13,603 nt of DNA, from positions 1-13,603 of the forward strand of contig JADGHI010000049.1 in NCBI GenBank assembly GCA_019689515.1, written 5' to 3'. The notes beneath the pieces are model-generated. The model did not search any database. It saw only the letters and a program-made list of their open reading frames with translations, and was not told the DNA's origin. Below are positions 7,495 through 13,603 of this stretch, piece after piece (position 1 is the stretch's first letter; every line of letters begins with the position of its first letter). The DNA is from Acetobacteraceae bacterium. Its GTDB lineage: Bacteria; Pseudomonadota; Alphaproteobacteria; Acetobacterales; Acetobacteraceae. Both the position numbers and the translations under genes were made by a program.

Positions 7495-7695
7495 TCAGCC
7501 CGGGCGGGTCGGCTGGCGCAGCACCAGCACCACCGCGCCGACGCCCGTGGCGAGGGACACCAGCGCGAAGGCCGGAGCCGCGATCAGGGCCGCGCCGCCA
7601 AGCCCGCCCAAGGGCGCCAACGCAAGCCCGGTTGCGGCCAGACTGCCCAGCGCAGTGAAGGCGGCGACCAGGCACAGGATGAGGACCAGGACCAT
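7495..7695 (-). CDS. Small two-helix membrane protein, unknown function
   Basis: The ATG at 7695 gives 66 residues. Two hydrophobic helices lie at about residues 1-27 (MVLVLILCLVAAFTALGSL...) and 34-58, split by a Gly/Pro turn (APLGGLGG), with a short basic tail (RQPTRPG). GGAG (7703-7706) is 7 nt upstream, a normal spacing. An in-frame GTG at 7749 would add 18 polar residues (ADSSSACPYLATIRSCG) but has a poorer ribosome site. I do not recognise a family. A hairpin follows the stop closely and several inverted repeats precede the start, so it looks like its own transcription unit. In DNA this GC-rich, an Ala/Leu-rich frame can arise by chance, so the call is moderate. Confidence 0.55.
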   Translation of the reverse strand: MVLVLILCLVAAFTALGSLAATGLALAPLGGLGGAALIAAPAFALVSLATGVGAVVLVLRQPTRPG

Positions 7696-7704
7696 TCCGC
7701 AGCT

Positions 7705-7792
7705 CCGAATCGTGGCGAGATATGGGCAGGCCGACGAGGAGTCCGCCACGATCCTGACACGATTCGGCCTGATTTCGCCACATTGTGTCAGG
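7705..7792. repeat. Nested inverted repeats upstream of the small membrane protein gene
   Basis: Three perfect inverted repeats overlap here. CCGAATCG (7705-7712) matches CGATTCGG (7760-7767). ATCGTGGCG (7709-7717) matches CGCCACGAT (7744-7752). CCTGACAC (7753-7760) matches GTGTCAGG (7785-7792), with 32 bp between arm starts. The first two can combine into one long stem with an internal bulge, placing the start region of the 66-residue gene in a hairpin; the third lies directly upstream. This could be an operator cluster or a structured leader. Confidence 0.4.
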
Positions 7793-7820
7793 GCCCGCCC
7801 ACCTTGCGGCGAGCGGGCCC
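7791..7820 (-). terminator. Hairpin downstream of the Tim44-like gene
   Basis: GGGCCCGC (7791-7798) pairs perfectly with GCGGGCCC (7813-7820) around a 14-nt loop, 55 bp past the Tim44-like gene stop on the minus strand. The all-GC stem is strong, but TGACACAATG follows instead of a T-run. It abuts the repeat cluster at 7705-7792, so a shared regulatory role is also possible. Confidence 0.4.
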
Positions 7821-7875
7821 CGATCCTGCCCGGTCCGAAATGTTGCGGCGCGGCCCGAGCGCCTTCAGGCCCGCG

Positions 7876-8898
7876 TCAGGCTGGCACCGTCTGCTGGATG
7901 GCGGAGAGGAGCCACTGCCCGCCGCGCGCCCGGACGAAGGTCCAGACCTCGGTCGCCTCGGTGCGGCGATGGGCATCGCCCTCCACCAGCGCGCCGTCGG
8001 AGATGCGGTAGGTGGCGTCCAGCATCGAGAAGCGCATGGCCACCCGGGCGTAGTCGCGCCCGTTCTCATGCCAGGCATCGGCGAGGTCGCCCTGCTCAAG
8101 CCGCACCTCGCGCGTCTCGTTGCGCAGGCCGCGGCTGGCGAGGTCGGCCAGGTCGTCGGCGAAGTACTGCACCATCTCCGGCGTCGCGATCCGCTGCAGC
8201 GCGGCGAGGTCCTGACGCGACCAGGCCTCGTTCGCCTCGATCAGCAGCCGCTCGAAGGTATCGAAATCGGCCTTCTCCAGCCGGATCGTCTCGCCCGCAT
8301 GCGGCGAGGCGGCGCCCATGCCGGCCGACTTCAGGCCGCCCCCGGCCAGGCCACTCATCCCCGGGCCGTAACCGGTGCGCCCGAGCGCATTCGGCGGCAC
8401 GCCGCCCGCCGGCACGGCGCGCTGCTCGGCGCCGCCGGCGCGCATGCTGCGGAACAGCCGCAGGCCGAGCCAGACGAGGCCGGCGATCAGCGCGATCTGC
8501 AGCAGGAAGCCGAGGAAGCCGGCGAAGCCGTGCAGGCCGCCGAACAGGCCACCGCCGAACAGCAGCCCGCCGAGGCCGGCGCCGATCAGGCCACCCATCA
8601 GCCCGGCCATGAAGGGCGAGCGGGAGAAGAAGCCGCCCGTGGCCGGCGCCGTGGCGGGCGCGCCCGGCCGCGCCGACGCCCCCACCCCCGGATTCGCCCG
8701 CGAGGGCTCGGTCATGCTCCGCTCCATCGGCCGCGCCGGAGCGGGCGCCGTCCGGGTCGTCGGCGGAGCGGAATAGGTTCGGCTGCCGCTGCTCCCGAAG
8801 GAGCGGCCGCCGCCCACGCGCGCATCCGCCATGGCGGGCGCGAGCGCGAAGATAACCGCCGCGGCGGCGGCGAGGAGGGTGGGAAAGCGGCGACGCAT
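7876..8898 (-). CDS. Tim44-like domain membrane protein
   Basis: The 340-residue product starts with a signal or anchor sequence (basic MRRRF, hydrophobic to about residue 24, AMADA). A Ser/Pro/Ala-rich linker (about 28-88) follows, then a Gly-rich hydrophobic stretch at 97-148 that probably forms two membrane helices. The C-terminal 200-340 region has the Tim44/Mba1 fold pattern: DFDTFERLLIEANEAWSRQDLAALQRIATPEM near its start and EVWTFVRARGGQWLLSAIQQ at its end. In mitochondria Tim44 recruits the Hsp70 import motor. The bacterial role is not settled. This version resembles the bacterial Tim44-like group with an N-terminal Gly-rich membrane region, not the short TimA type. The ATG at 8898 has GGAG 12 nt upstream, rather far. 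Upstream frame to 9114 lacks homology and crosses the likely promoter. Confidence 0.88.
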   Translation of the reverse strand: MRRRFPTLLAAAAAVIFALAPAMADARVGGGRSFGSSGSRTYSAPPTTRTAPAPARPMERSMTEPSRANPGVGASARPGAPATAPATGGFFSRSPFMAGLMGGLIGAGLGGLLFGGGLFGGLHGFAGFLGFLLQIALIAGLVWLGLRLFRSMRAGGAEQRAVPAGGVPPNALGRTGYGPGMSGLAGGGLKSAGMGAASPHAGETIRLEKADFDTFERLLIEANEAWSRQDLAALQRIATPEMVQYFADDLADLASRGLRNETREVRLEQGDLADAWHENGRDYARVAMRFSMLDATYRISDGALVEGDAHRRTEATEVWTFVRARGGQWLLSAIQQTVPA

Positions 8899-8935
8899 GG
8901 TGATTGGAGTCTCCGGCAAGCTTATCGTTGAGCGC

Positions 8936-8964
8936 AATATAGGGGCGCGCGGAACGCATTGCGA
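8936..8964 (-). promoter_or_regulatory. Possible promoter of the Tim44-like gene
   Basis: On the minus strand a TATATT (8936-8941) fits the -10 consensus at five of six positions and stands out in GC-rich DNA. Seventeen nt further upstream is TCGCAA (8959-8964), a poor -35 box. Transcription would start near 8929, giving a leader of about 30 nt before the ATG at 8898. Confidence 0.35.
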
Positions 8965-9022
8965 CGGATTCCGGGGCCGTTCCGCTGCCGCGCCGAGTCT
9001 GCGCATGCGAGCACGAAGGGAT

Positions 9023-9037
9023 GCCGGCCCTGCCGGC
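9023..9037 (-). terminator. Hairpin directly after the 135-residue acidic protein gene
   Basis: Two copies of the self-complementary hexamer GCCGGC (9023-9028 and 9032-9037) are separated by 3 nt and can fold into a tight stem. It lies 3 bp after the stop on the minus strand and is followed by ATCCCTTCG, only slightly T-rich. A 3-nt loop is minimal, so the fold may shift. Confidence 0.35.
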
Positions 9038-9040
9038 CGC

Positions 9041-9448
9041 TCAGTATCTGAGCGCCTCGATCGTCCGCCGCTTCTCCTCCTCATCGAGCGGCACCATCGT
9101 CTCCCACACCCCACGCGCCCAGGGGCCGGTGGCGACGATCAGGTCGCGCAGCTCGTCCTCGTCGAGGCTGCCGACATACTCCTCGAGGCTCTCCTCCTCG
9201 TCGTCCCAGCCGGCGGCGATGTCCACCACCGTCGCCATGGCGCGCATCGCGAGGTCGTCGAGGTCGCCGGGACGGAACTCGCCCGCCTCGACCAGCTCCG
9301 GGATCTGGTGGGCGGTGACGATGGCCAGCGCGGCGGTCTCGCGCGCCGGGGCGCGCGCCTGCTGTCGGCCGGCGGCGAGCTCGGCGATGGCGGAGATCGC
9401 CTCCTGGCGCATCTCCGGGATGTCCTTCTTCCACTCCTCGATGGCCAT
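9041..9448 (-). CDS. Acidic helical protein of unknown function, 135 residues
   Basis: I do not recognise a family. The product is soluble, with no signal or membrane segment, and is strongly acidic in its second half (WDDEEESLEEYVGSLDEDEL at 81-100). It looks mostly helical. The first 40 residues have an amphipathic pattern (IEEWKKDIPEMRQEAISAIAEL) and the C-terminus is basic-acidic (DEEEKRRTIEALRY). The balanced composition, with Lys, Ile and Glu, differs from the Arg/Ala/Pro-rich shadow frames around it, which argues for a real gene. The ATG at 9448 has AAGGAG (9461-9466) 12 nt upstream, a long spacing. The frame is open far upstream, but that part runs antisense in frame register to nothing known. 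The gene stands alone, with a hairpin after the stop. Confidence 0.72.
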   Translation of the reverse strand: MAIEEWKKDIPEMRQEAISAIAELAAGRQQARAPARETAALAIVTAHQIPELVEAGEFRPGDLDDLAMRAMATVVDIAAGWDDEEESLEEYVGSLDEDELRDLIVATGPWARGVWETMVPLDEEEKRRTIEALRY

Positions 9449-9523
9449 GGGGGTTTTGCTCTCCTTGCCCGGGGGAACGACAGCGGGCCGGCACACGCCT
9501 TCAACGAACGAAACGCGGCCCGC

Positions 9524-9545
9524 GGCGGCGGGATCGCGCGCCGCC
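9524..9545 (-). terminator. Hairpin downstream of the methyltransferase gene
   Basis: GGCGGCG (9524-9530) and CGCCGCC (9539-9545) form a 7-bp stem with an 8-nt loop, 28 bp after the methyltransferase stop on the minus strand. About 10 nt further on comes TTTCGTTCGTTG, a loose T-rich stretch. It is a plausible but imperfect intrinsic terminator. Confidence 0.35.
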
Positions 9546-9573
9546 CCCCGGGCCGAAGCCAGACCGGCCGCTT

Positions 9574-10596
9574 CTACCGCACGCCCACGACCAATGTCTG
9601 CGGTGAGGGCGGCAAGGGCGCGAACTCCGCCCGCGCAAAGCCCGCATCGGCCAGGATGCGGGCGTATTCGCCGCGCGTATAGGCCGTTCCGGCCGGCGTG
9701 CTGAGGAGCATCACGAAGGCGAACATCGCCGGCATGGGTGGCGAGACGCGGTCCTCCTCCGGCACGAATTCCGGCGCGAGCAGCAGCCCACCCTGGAGCA
9801 CCAGCGCGGCATGCGCGCGGCGCAGCAGGGCGACGCAGCCGGCCTCGTCGAAATGGTGCAGGAAGTTCGGCATCAGCACGACGTCGTAGGGCCCGCCGAG
9901 ATCGGCCTCGAAGGCGCTGCCGGCGATGGTGCGGAAGCGTCCCGACACGCCGGCGCGCGCGGCGTTCTCCTTGGCCACCTCCAGCACCGCGGCCCAGTCG
10001 AGCGCGGTGACCTCGCACTCCGGGTAGCGCTGCGCGAAGGCGAGGCCGAACAGGCCGTGGCCGGCGGCGACATCGAGCACGCGCCGCGGCGCGGCGCGGC
10101 CGGAATGCCGCTCGAACCAGGCGAGGGTCGCTGCGGCGACCGGCGCGGCGAAGGGCGTCATGGCGCGGGCGAATTTCACCCAGACCGGGTTGTCGGGCGC
10201 GATGCTGCCGAGGCCCGGGGCACCGCCGCGGCGCACCACGCCGGCCGGGTCCTCCAGGACGCTGCCGACCAGTTCGGGCGCGGCCAGGAATTCCTCGATC
10301 GAACCCATGTAGCCGGGCGAGCGCCGGTCGAGGAACGCGGCCGCGGTGGGTGAGAGGCCATAGGCACCGCTGCCATCCTTCGTCAGCAGCCCGCGCACGG
10401 TCAGCCAGTCGCACAGCGCGCGGATGCCGCGCGGCGCGGCGCCCGTGCGCGCGGCGAGCGCAGCCTCGTCCGTCGCGCCCTCGCCGATGGCGGTGAAGAG
10501 GTCGAGCCGGATCGCCGCCTGGATGGCAGCGGTCTGCATGTAGCCCTGGATCGCGTCGAAGACGATGGCGGGATTGGGTTCGGTGGCGCCGCTCAT
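9574..10596 (-). CDS. SAM-dependent O-methyltransferase-like protein (dimerisation domain plus class I fold)
   Basis: The 340-residue product has the layout of the PF00891-type small-molecule methyltransferases. A winged-helix dimerisation domain spans residues 1-90 (IQGYMQTAAIQAAIRLDLFTAI, then CDWLTVRGLL). A Rossmann-like domain follows, with SAM motif VLDVAAGHGLFG at 173-184 and the acidic ribose ligand D200 after ECEVTALD. The FLHHFDE segment at 245-251 corresponds to the LHxW/D region carrying the base in plant-type O-methyltransferases. The substrate is unknown; hydroxylated aromatics, polyketides and quinone-like compounds are typical for the family. No biosynthetic cluster surrounds it. 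The ATG at 10596 has GGAG (10607-10610) 10 nt upstream. The frame is open for hundreds of codons further upstream, but that is a shadow of pmbA. It is 107 bp behind pmbA and may or may not share its transcript. Confidence 0.87.
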   Translation of the reverse strand: MSGATEPNPAIVFDAIQGYMQTAAIQAAIRLDLFTAIGEGATDEAALAARTGAAPRGIRALCDWLTVRGLLTKDGSGAYGLSPTAAAFLDRRSPGYMGSIEEFLAAPELVGSVLEDPAGVVRRGGAPGLGSIAPDNPVWVKFARAMTPFAAPVAAATLAWFERHSGRAAPRRVLDVAAGHGLFGLAFAQRYPECEVTALDWAAVLEVAKENAARAGVSGRFRTIAGSAFEADLGGPYDVVLMPNFLHHFDEAGCVALLRRAHAALVLQGGLLLAPEFVPEEDRVSPPMPAMFAFVMLLSTPAGTAYTRGEYARILADAGFARAEFAPLPPSPQTLVVGVR

Positions 10597-10686
10597 GAGC
10601 CTTCCCCTCCGCGTGGCTGACTGGGCGCCGGTCCCCGGCCGGGCCGGCGTCCGCCCGCCCGACGCCCCGCGATGGATGCGGCCGGT

Positions 10687-10701
10687 CGGTCGGATCGACC
10701 G
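10687..10701 (-). terminator. Short hairpin after pmbA
   Basis: CGGTCG (10687-10692) and CGACCG (10696-10701) form a 6-bp stem with a 3-nt loop immediately after the pmbA stop (10704-10706) on the minus strand. No T-run follows. It could end the thrC-M16-pmbA transcript or only pause it before the methyltransferase gene. Confidence 0.3.
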
Positions 10702-10703
10702 GG

Positions 10704-12056
10704 CTACGCCCCCGCCATGGTGAGGCCCTCGACCCGCACCGTCGGTGAATCGGTCCCGCGCTTGAATTCCAGGTCGTTCGCCGGGGTGAGGTTGAGGAGC
10801 ATGTCCTTGAGGTTGCCGGCGATGGTGATCTCGCTCACCGGCTCGGCCAGCGCGCCGCCGCGGATCATGAAGCCCGCCGCGCCGCGGCTGTAGTCGCCGG
10901 TGACCATGTTCACGCCCATGCCGATCATCTCGGTCACGAACAGCCCCTCGGCGATGTCGGCCATGAGCTGGGCGGGCGTCAGCGGACCGGGGGCGAGCCA
11001 GAGATTGCTCGGCGCCGGTCCCGGCGGGCCGCCGGTGCCGCGGCTCGCATGGCCCGTCGAGGCCATGCCGAGCTGGCGCGCGCTGCGCCAGTCGAGCAGC
11101 CAGGTGGTCAGCACGCCGTCCTCGACGACCGCACGCGGCGCGCCCGCCATGCCCTCGCCGTCGAAGGGACGGGAGCGCAGGCCGCGGCGGCGCAGCGGGT
11201 CGTCGTGCACGGCGATGCCCACCGCCATCACGCGCTGGCCAAGCCGGTCCTTGAGGAAGCTCGTGCCGCGTGCCACCGCCGCCCCGTTGATCGCGGCGGC
11301 GAGATGGCCGAGCAGCGAGCCCGCGACACGCCGGTCGAACACCACGGGCAGGCGCGCCGTCTTCGGCCGGCGCGGGTTCAGCCGCGCCACCGCGCGGTCG
11401 CCGGCGCGGCGGCCGATGGCGGCGGCGTCCTCCAGATCGGCGAGGTGCACCGCGCTGGAGAAGTCGTAGTCGCGCTCCATCGCCGTGCCCTGGCCGGCGA
11501 GGGCGGTGGCGGAGACGGAATGGCTGGTGCGCGTGAAGGCGCCCGCGAAGCCGTTGGAGCCGGCGAGCGCGATGAGGGTGCGCGACCAGGCGGCCTCCGC
11601 GCCCTCGCTGTTGGTCACGCCTTTCACCGCGAGCGCCGCCTCCTCCGCGGCGGCGGCGCGGGCGATCAGGTCCTCGGCGGACGGCTCGATCGGGTCGTCG
11701 AGGTCGAGTGCGGCAGCGGCAGCGGGGTTGCCGTCCGGGGCGTCGGCGAGGCCGGCGAAGGGATCCTCCGGCACGGTCCGCGCCATCGCCACCGCGCGCT
11801 CGGCCAGGGCCTTGAAGCCCACGGGCGAGGGGTCGGTGGTGGAGACGATCGCCTGCCGCCGGCCGACGAAGACGCGCAGGCCGAGGTCGAAGCCCTCCGC
11901 GCGCTCGAGCTGCTCGATCTTGCCGAGCCGCCGCTGCACCGAGAGGGAGCGGCCGTTGACGAGGATCGCATCCGCCGCGTCGGCGCCGGCGCGCCGCGCG
12001 GCCGCGACGAGCTCCTGCAAGGTCGCGACGGGGTCGGATGCGGTCGCCGTCGTCAT
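10704..12056 (-). CDS. pmbA: TldE/PmbA family protein, partner subunit of the TldD/TldE protease
   Basis: At 450 residues it matches the length of E. coli TldE (PmbA). With TldD, TldE forms a heterodimeric zinc protease that degrades unfolded peptides and trims modified peptides such as microcin B17; TldD carries the metal site. Consistent with TldE, the TldD-type HExxxH helix is absent: the corresponding segment reads GHLAAAINGAAVARGTSFL. C-terminal family signatures are clear: MGVNMVTGDYSRGAAGF, EITIAGNLKDML and FKRGTDSPTVRVEGLTMAG. GGAGAGG (12065-12071) lies 8 nt before the ATG inside the M16 gene. The start overlaps the M16 stop as ATGA, so translational coupling is likely. No tldD is in the window, so the catalytic partner must be encoded elsewhere. 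Confidence 0.93.
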   Translation of the reverse strand: MTTATASDPVATLQELVAAARRAGADAADAILVNGRSLSVQRRLGKIEQLERAEGFDLGLRVFVGRRQAIVSTTDPSPVGFKALAERAVAMARTVPEDPFAGLADAPDGNPAAAAALDLDDPIEPSAEDLIARAAAAEEAALAVKGVTNSEGAEAAWSRTLIALAGSNGFAGAFTRTSHSVSATALAGQGTAMERDYDFSSAVHLADLEDAAAIGRRAGDRAVARLNPRRPKTARLPVVFDRRVAGSLLGHLAAAINGAAVARGTSFLKDRLGQRVMAVGIAVHDDPLRRRGLRSRPFDGEGMAGAPRAVVEDGVLTTWLLDWRSARQLGMASTGHASRGTGGPPGPAPSNLWLAPGPLTPAQLMADIAEGLFVTEMIGMGVNMVTGDYSRGAAGFMIRGGALAEPVSEITIAGNLKDMLLNLTPANDLEFKRGTDSPTVRVEGLTMAGA

Positions 12057-13318
12057 GCCGCCAGCCTCTCCATGATCTCCGCCACGCCCGGCACCTTGCT
12101 GCTCGGCCCCATCGCGGCGAGCGTCGGCCGGCCGCGGAAGGCGAAGGCCGCCGCCTCCTGCACCTGCTCGACGGTGACGGCGGCGATCTTCGCCTTGGTC
12201 TCCTCGACCGGGACGACGCGGCCATAGACCTGGAGCTGGCGGGCGAGCTGCTCGATCCGGCTGCTGGTGGATTCGAGCGACATCAGCAGCGAGGCACGGA
12301 GCTGCGCCTTGGCCCGCGCCAGCTCCTCCTCTGTCACGTCGCGCTGGACCTTGCGCAGCTCCTCGAGCGTGACGGGCATCAGCTCGCTCGCCTCCTCCTC
12401 GCCGGTGCCGGCGTAGATCGCGAGCATCCCCGAATCGCGGAAGGGCGAGGCGAAGGAGTAGATCGAGTAGACCAGGCCGCGCTTCTCGCGGATCTCCTGG
12501 AACAGCCGCGACGCCATGCCGCCGCCGAGCAGCGTCGAGAGAAGCTGCGCCGGCCAGTAGAGCGGGTGCCGGTAGGGCACGCCCGGGAAGCCGAGCACGA
12601 TGTGCACCTGGTCGAGGTCGCGCTCCTCGCGGAACTCGCCCCCCTCGTAGCGCGCGGGATCGGCCGGCGGCGGCGCGGACTTCGGCAGGTCGGCGAAATG
12701 GGTGCGCACGAGGTCCACCACCGCCTCGTGCTCCAGCGCGCCGGCGGCGGCGACGACGATGTCCTCCGGCCCGTAGTGGCGGCGCATGTAGCCGATCAGC
12801 GCCTCGCGCGGCATCGTCTTGATCGTATCCTCGGTGCCGAGGACCGGGCGGCCCATCGGCTGGCCGGGATAGGCGGTGGCCTGGAAGTGGTCGAAGACGA
12901 TGTCGTCCGGCGTGTCGTTGGCCTGGCCGATCTCCTGCAGGATCACGCCGCGCTCGCGCTCCAGCTCCTCCGGGATGAAGGTGGAGTGGGTCAGGATGTC
13001 GCCGAGGATGTCGGCGGCGAGCGGCAGGTCCTCCTTCAGCACCTTGGCGTAGTAGGCGGTCTGTTCGCGCGCGGTGTAGGCGTTCAGGTGGCCGCCCACA
13101 TTCTCGATCTCGCGCGCGATGGCGGCGGCGTCACGCTTCTCCGTGCCCTTGAAGGCCATGTGCTCGAGGAAGTGGGAAACGCCGTTCTCCTCGGGAGTCT
13201 CGTTGCGCGTGCCGGCGCCGACATAGGCGCCGATCGAGACGGTCTCGACGCGCGGCATGCGCTCGGTGACGACGGTCAGGCCGTTGGGCAGGCGGGTCAG
13301 GCGGACGGAGTCGCTCAA
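12053..13318 (-). CDS. M16 family zinc peptidase, mitochondrial processing peptidase-like
   Basis: The 421-residue product is a short (M16B) pitrilysin-fold peptidase. The inverted zinc motif HFLEH gives ligands H49 and H53 and the catalytic E52; the third ligand is E129 in RERGVILQE. The spacing equals that of mitochondrial processing peptidase beta. Other family segments are GGHLNAYTAREQTAYYAK (75-92) and the C-terminal LLGGGMASRLFQEIREKRGLVYS with the R/Y pair. There is no signal peptide, so it should act in the cytoplasm as a dimer or with a partner. The start is TTG at 13318; conserved sequence begins within five residues (VRLTRLPNGLTVV), so later starts are excluded. The ribosome site is weak, and the thrC stop is 20 bp upstream, which suggests re-initiation. 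It overlaps pmbA by 4 bp. PqqF is in the same family, but this smaller housekeeping type is widespread. Confidence 0.94.
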   Translation of the reverse strand: MSDSVRLTRLPNGLTVVTERMPRVETVSIGAYVGAGTRNETPEENGVSHFLEHMAFKGTEKRDAAAIAREIENVGGHLNAYTAREQTAYYAKVLKEDLPLAADILGDILTHSTFIPEELERERGVILQEIGQANDTPDDIVFDHFQATAYPGQPMGRPVLGTEDTIKTMPREALIGYMRRHYGPEDIVVAAAGALEHEAVVDLVRTHFADLPKSAPPPADPARYEGGEFREERDLDQVHIVLGFPGVPYRHPLYWPAQLLSTLLGGGMASRLFQEIREKRGLVYSIYSFASPFRDSGMLAIYAGTGEEEASELMPVTLEELRKVQRDVTEEELARAKAQLRASLLMSLESTSSRIEQLARQLQVYGRVVPVEETKAKIAAVTVEQVQEAAAFAFRGRPTLAAMGPSSKVPGVAEIMERLAA

Positions 13319-13338
13319 TTCTTTGTCTTCTTCCGGTG

Positions 13339-13603
13339 TCAGGCGGGACCGTTGCGAAGGGCGTGCGACCGGACGGCGGCCTCGATCGCGCCGAGGTCAG
13401 GCGGGAGCACGCGATAACGCTCGGGACGCTCATATAGGTCGGCCAGGCGCGGTGGCAGGGGGGGGCGGAGGCCGGTGGCCTGCTCGACCGCGTCGGGGAA
13501 CTTCGCCGGATGAGCGGTGGCGGCGACGACGACGGGAATGGCCGGGTCCTCCGGCGCCAGCCCCGCCGCACGCGCCGCGGCGGTGCCGAAGGCCGGGTGC
13601 GGG
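13339..13603 (-). CDS. thrC: Threonine synthase, C-terminal fragment
   Basis: Reading the minus strand from the window edge (first whole codon at 13602) gives 87 residues to a TGA at 13339-13341. The sequence includes PAIPVVVAATAHPAKFPDAVEQATG and ends LRNGPA. The TAHPAKFPDAV segment is a recognisable C-terminal motif of threonine synthase, the PLP enzyme that converts O-phosphohomoserine to threonine. The rest of the protein, including the PLP lysine, is outside the window. It is the first visible gene of an operon with the M16 peptidase and pmbA. Adjacency of thrC and an M16 peptidase is a frequent arrangement in alphaproteobacteria, which supports the call. Confidence 0.88.
   Translation of the reverse strand, partial: PHPAFGTAAARAAGLAPEDPAIPVVVAATAHPAKFPDAVEQATGLRPPLPPRLADLYERPERYRVLPPDLGAIEAAVRSHALRNGPA

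Noticed and set aside
7281..7658. A plus-strand frame beginning MAQPDPIGTV across the gap right of the acyl-CoA synthetase
   Set aside because: It soon turns into an Arg/Pro/Ala-rich string, has no ribosome site and overlaps the more convincing small membrane protein gene.
9041..10414. A fusion of the 135-residue protein with a long upstream frame
   Set aside because: The upstream part is an Arg/Ala-rich shadow of the methyltransferase gene; the natural composition begins at the ATG at 9448.
9574..12225. A single 883-codon frame joining the methyltransferase to upstream sequence
   Set aside because: Only the last 340 codons match a family. The upstream part is an Arg-rich shadow of pmbA in another frame, and a good start with ribosome site exists at 10596.

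Overview
The window is very GC-rich DNA with long spurious open frames on both strands. Almost all genes lie on the minus strand. Gene content suggests an alphaproteobacterium of the Acetobacteraceae (Roseomonas-like): a Bug/TctC-type solute receptor next to a CaiB/BaiF CoA-transferase, a membrane PQQ glucose dehydrogenase, and a threonine synthase / M16 peptidase / PmbA run. The taxonomic call is inferred from gene content and base composition, not from a marker gene.

Left part (1-4023). The window opens with the first codons of a minus-strand CaiB/BaiF-type CoA-transferase. It diverges from a plus-strand periplasmic substrate-binding protein of the tripartite tricarboxylate transporter class, the only clear plus-strand gene. 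This converges on a full-length membrane-bound PQQ glucose dehydrogenase (gcd). The 307 bp upstream of gcd carry two hairpins behind the next gene and an 8-bp dyad that could be an operator.

Middle part (4024-9448). Minus-strand genes follow: a 12-segment MFS transporter with Fsr-like features, an AMP-forming acyl-CoA synthetase, a probable 66-residue two-helix membrane protein with nested inverted repeats upstream, a Tim44-domain membrane protein and an acidic 135-residue protein of unknown function. Most are separated by 100-310 bp with hairpins at gene ends, so they look like single-gene units rather than one operon.

Right part (9449-13603). An orphan O-methyltransferase-like protein comes first, then a compact minus-strand operon read thrC -> M16 zinc peptidase -> pmbA/tldE. 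The M16 gene starts at TTG 20 bp after the thrC stop, and M16 and pmbA overlap by ATGA. Only the last 87 codons of thrC are present.

Most of the window is ordinary metabolic and housekeeping DNA. I see no mobile element, CRISPR array, phage gene, tRNA or rRNA and no obvious new system. The points worth checking are the two small uncharacterised genes, the structured intergenic regions, and the possible link between the peptidase pair and PQQ cofactor production for the glucose dehydrogenase.
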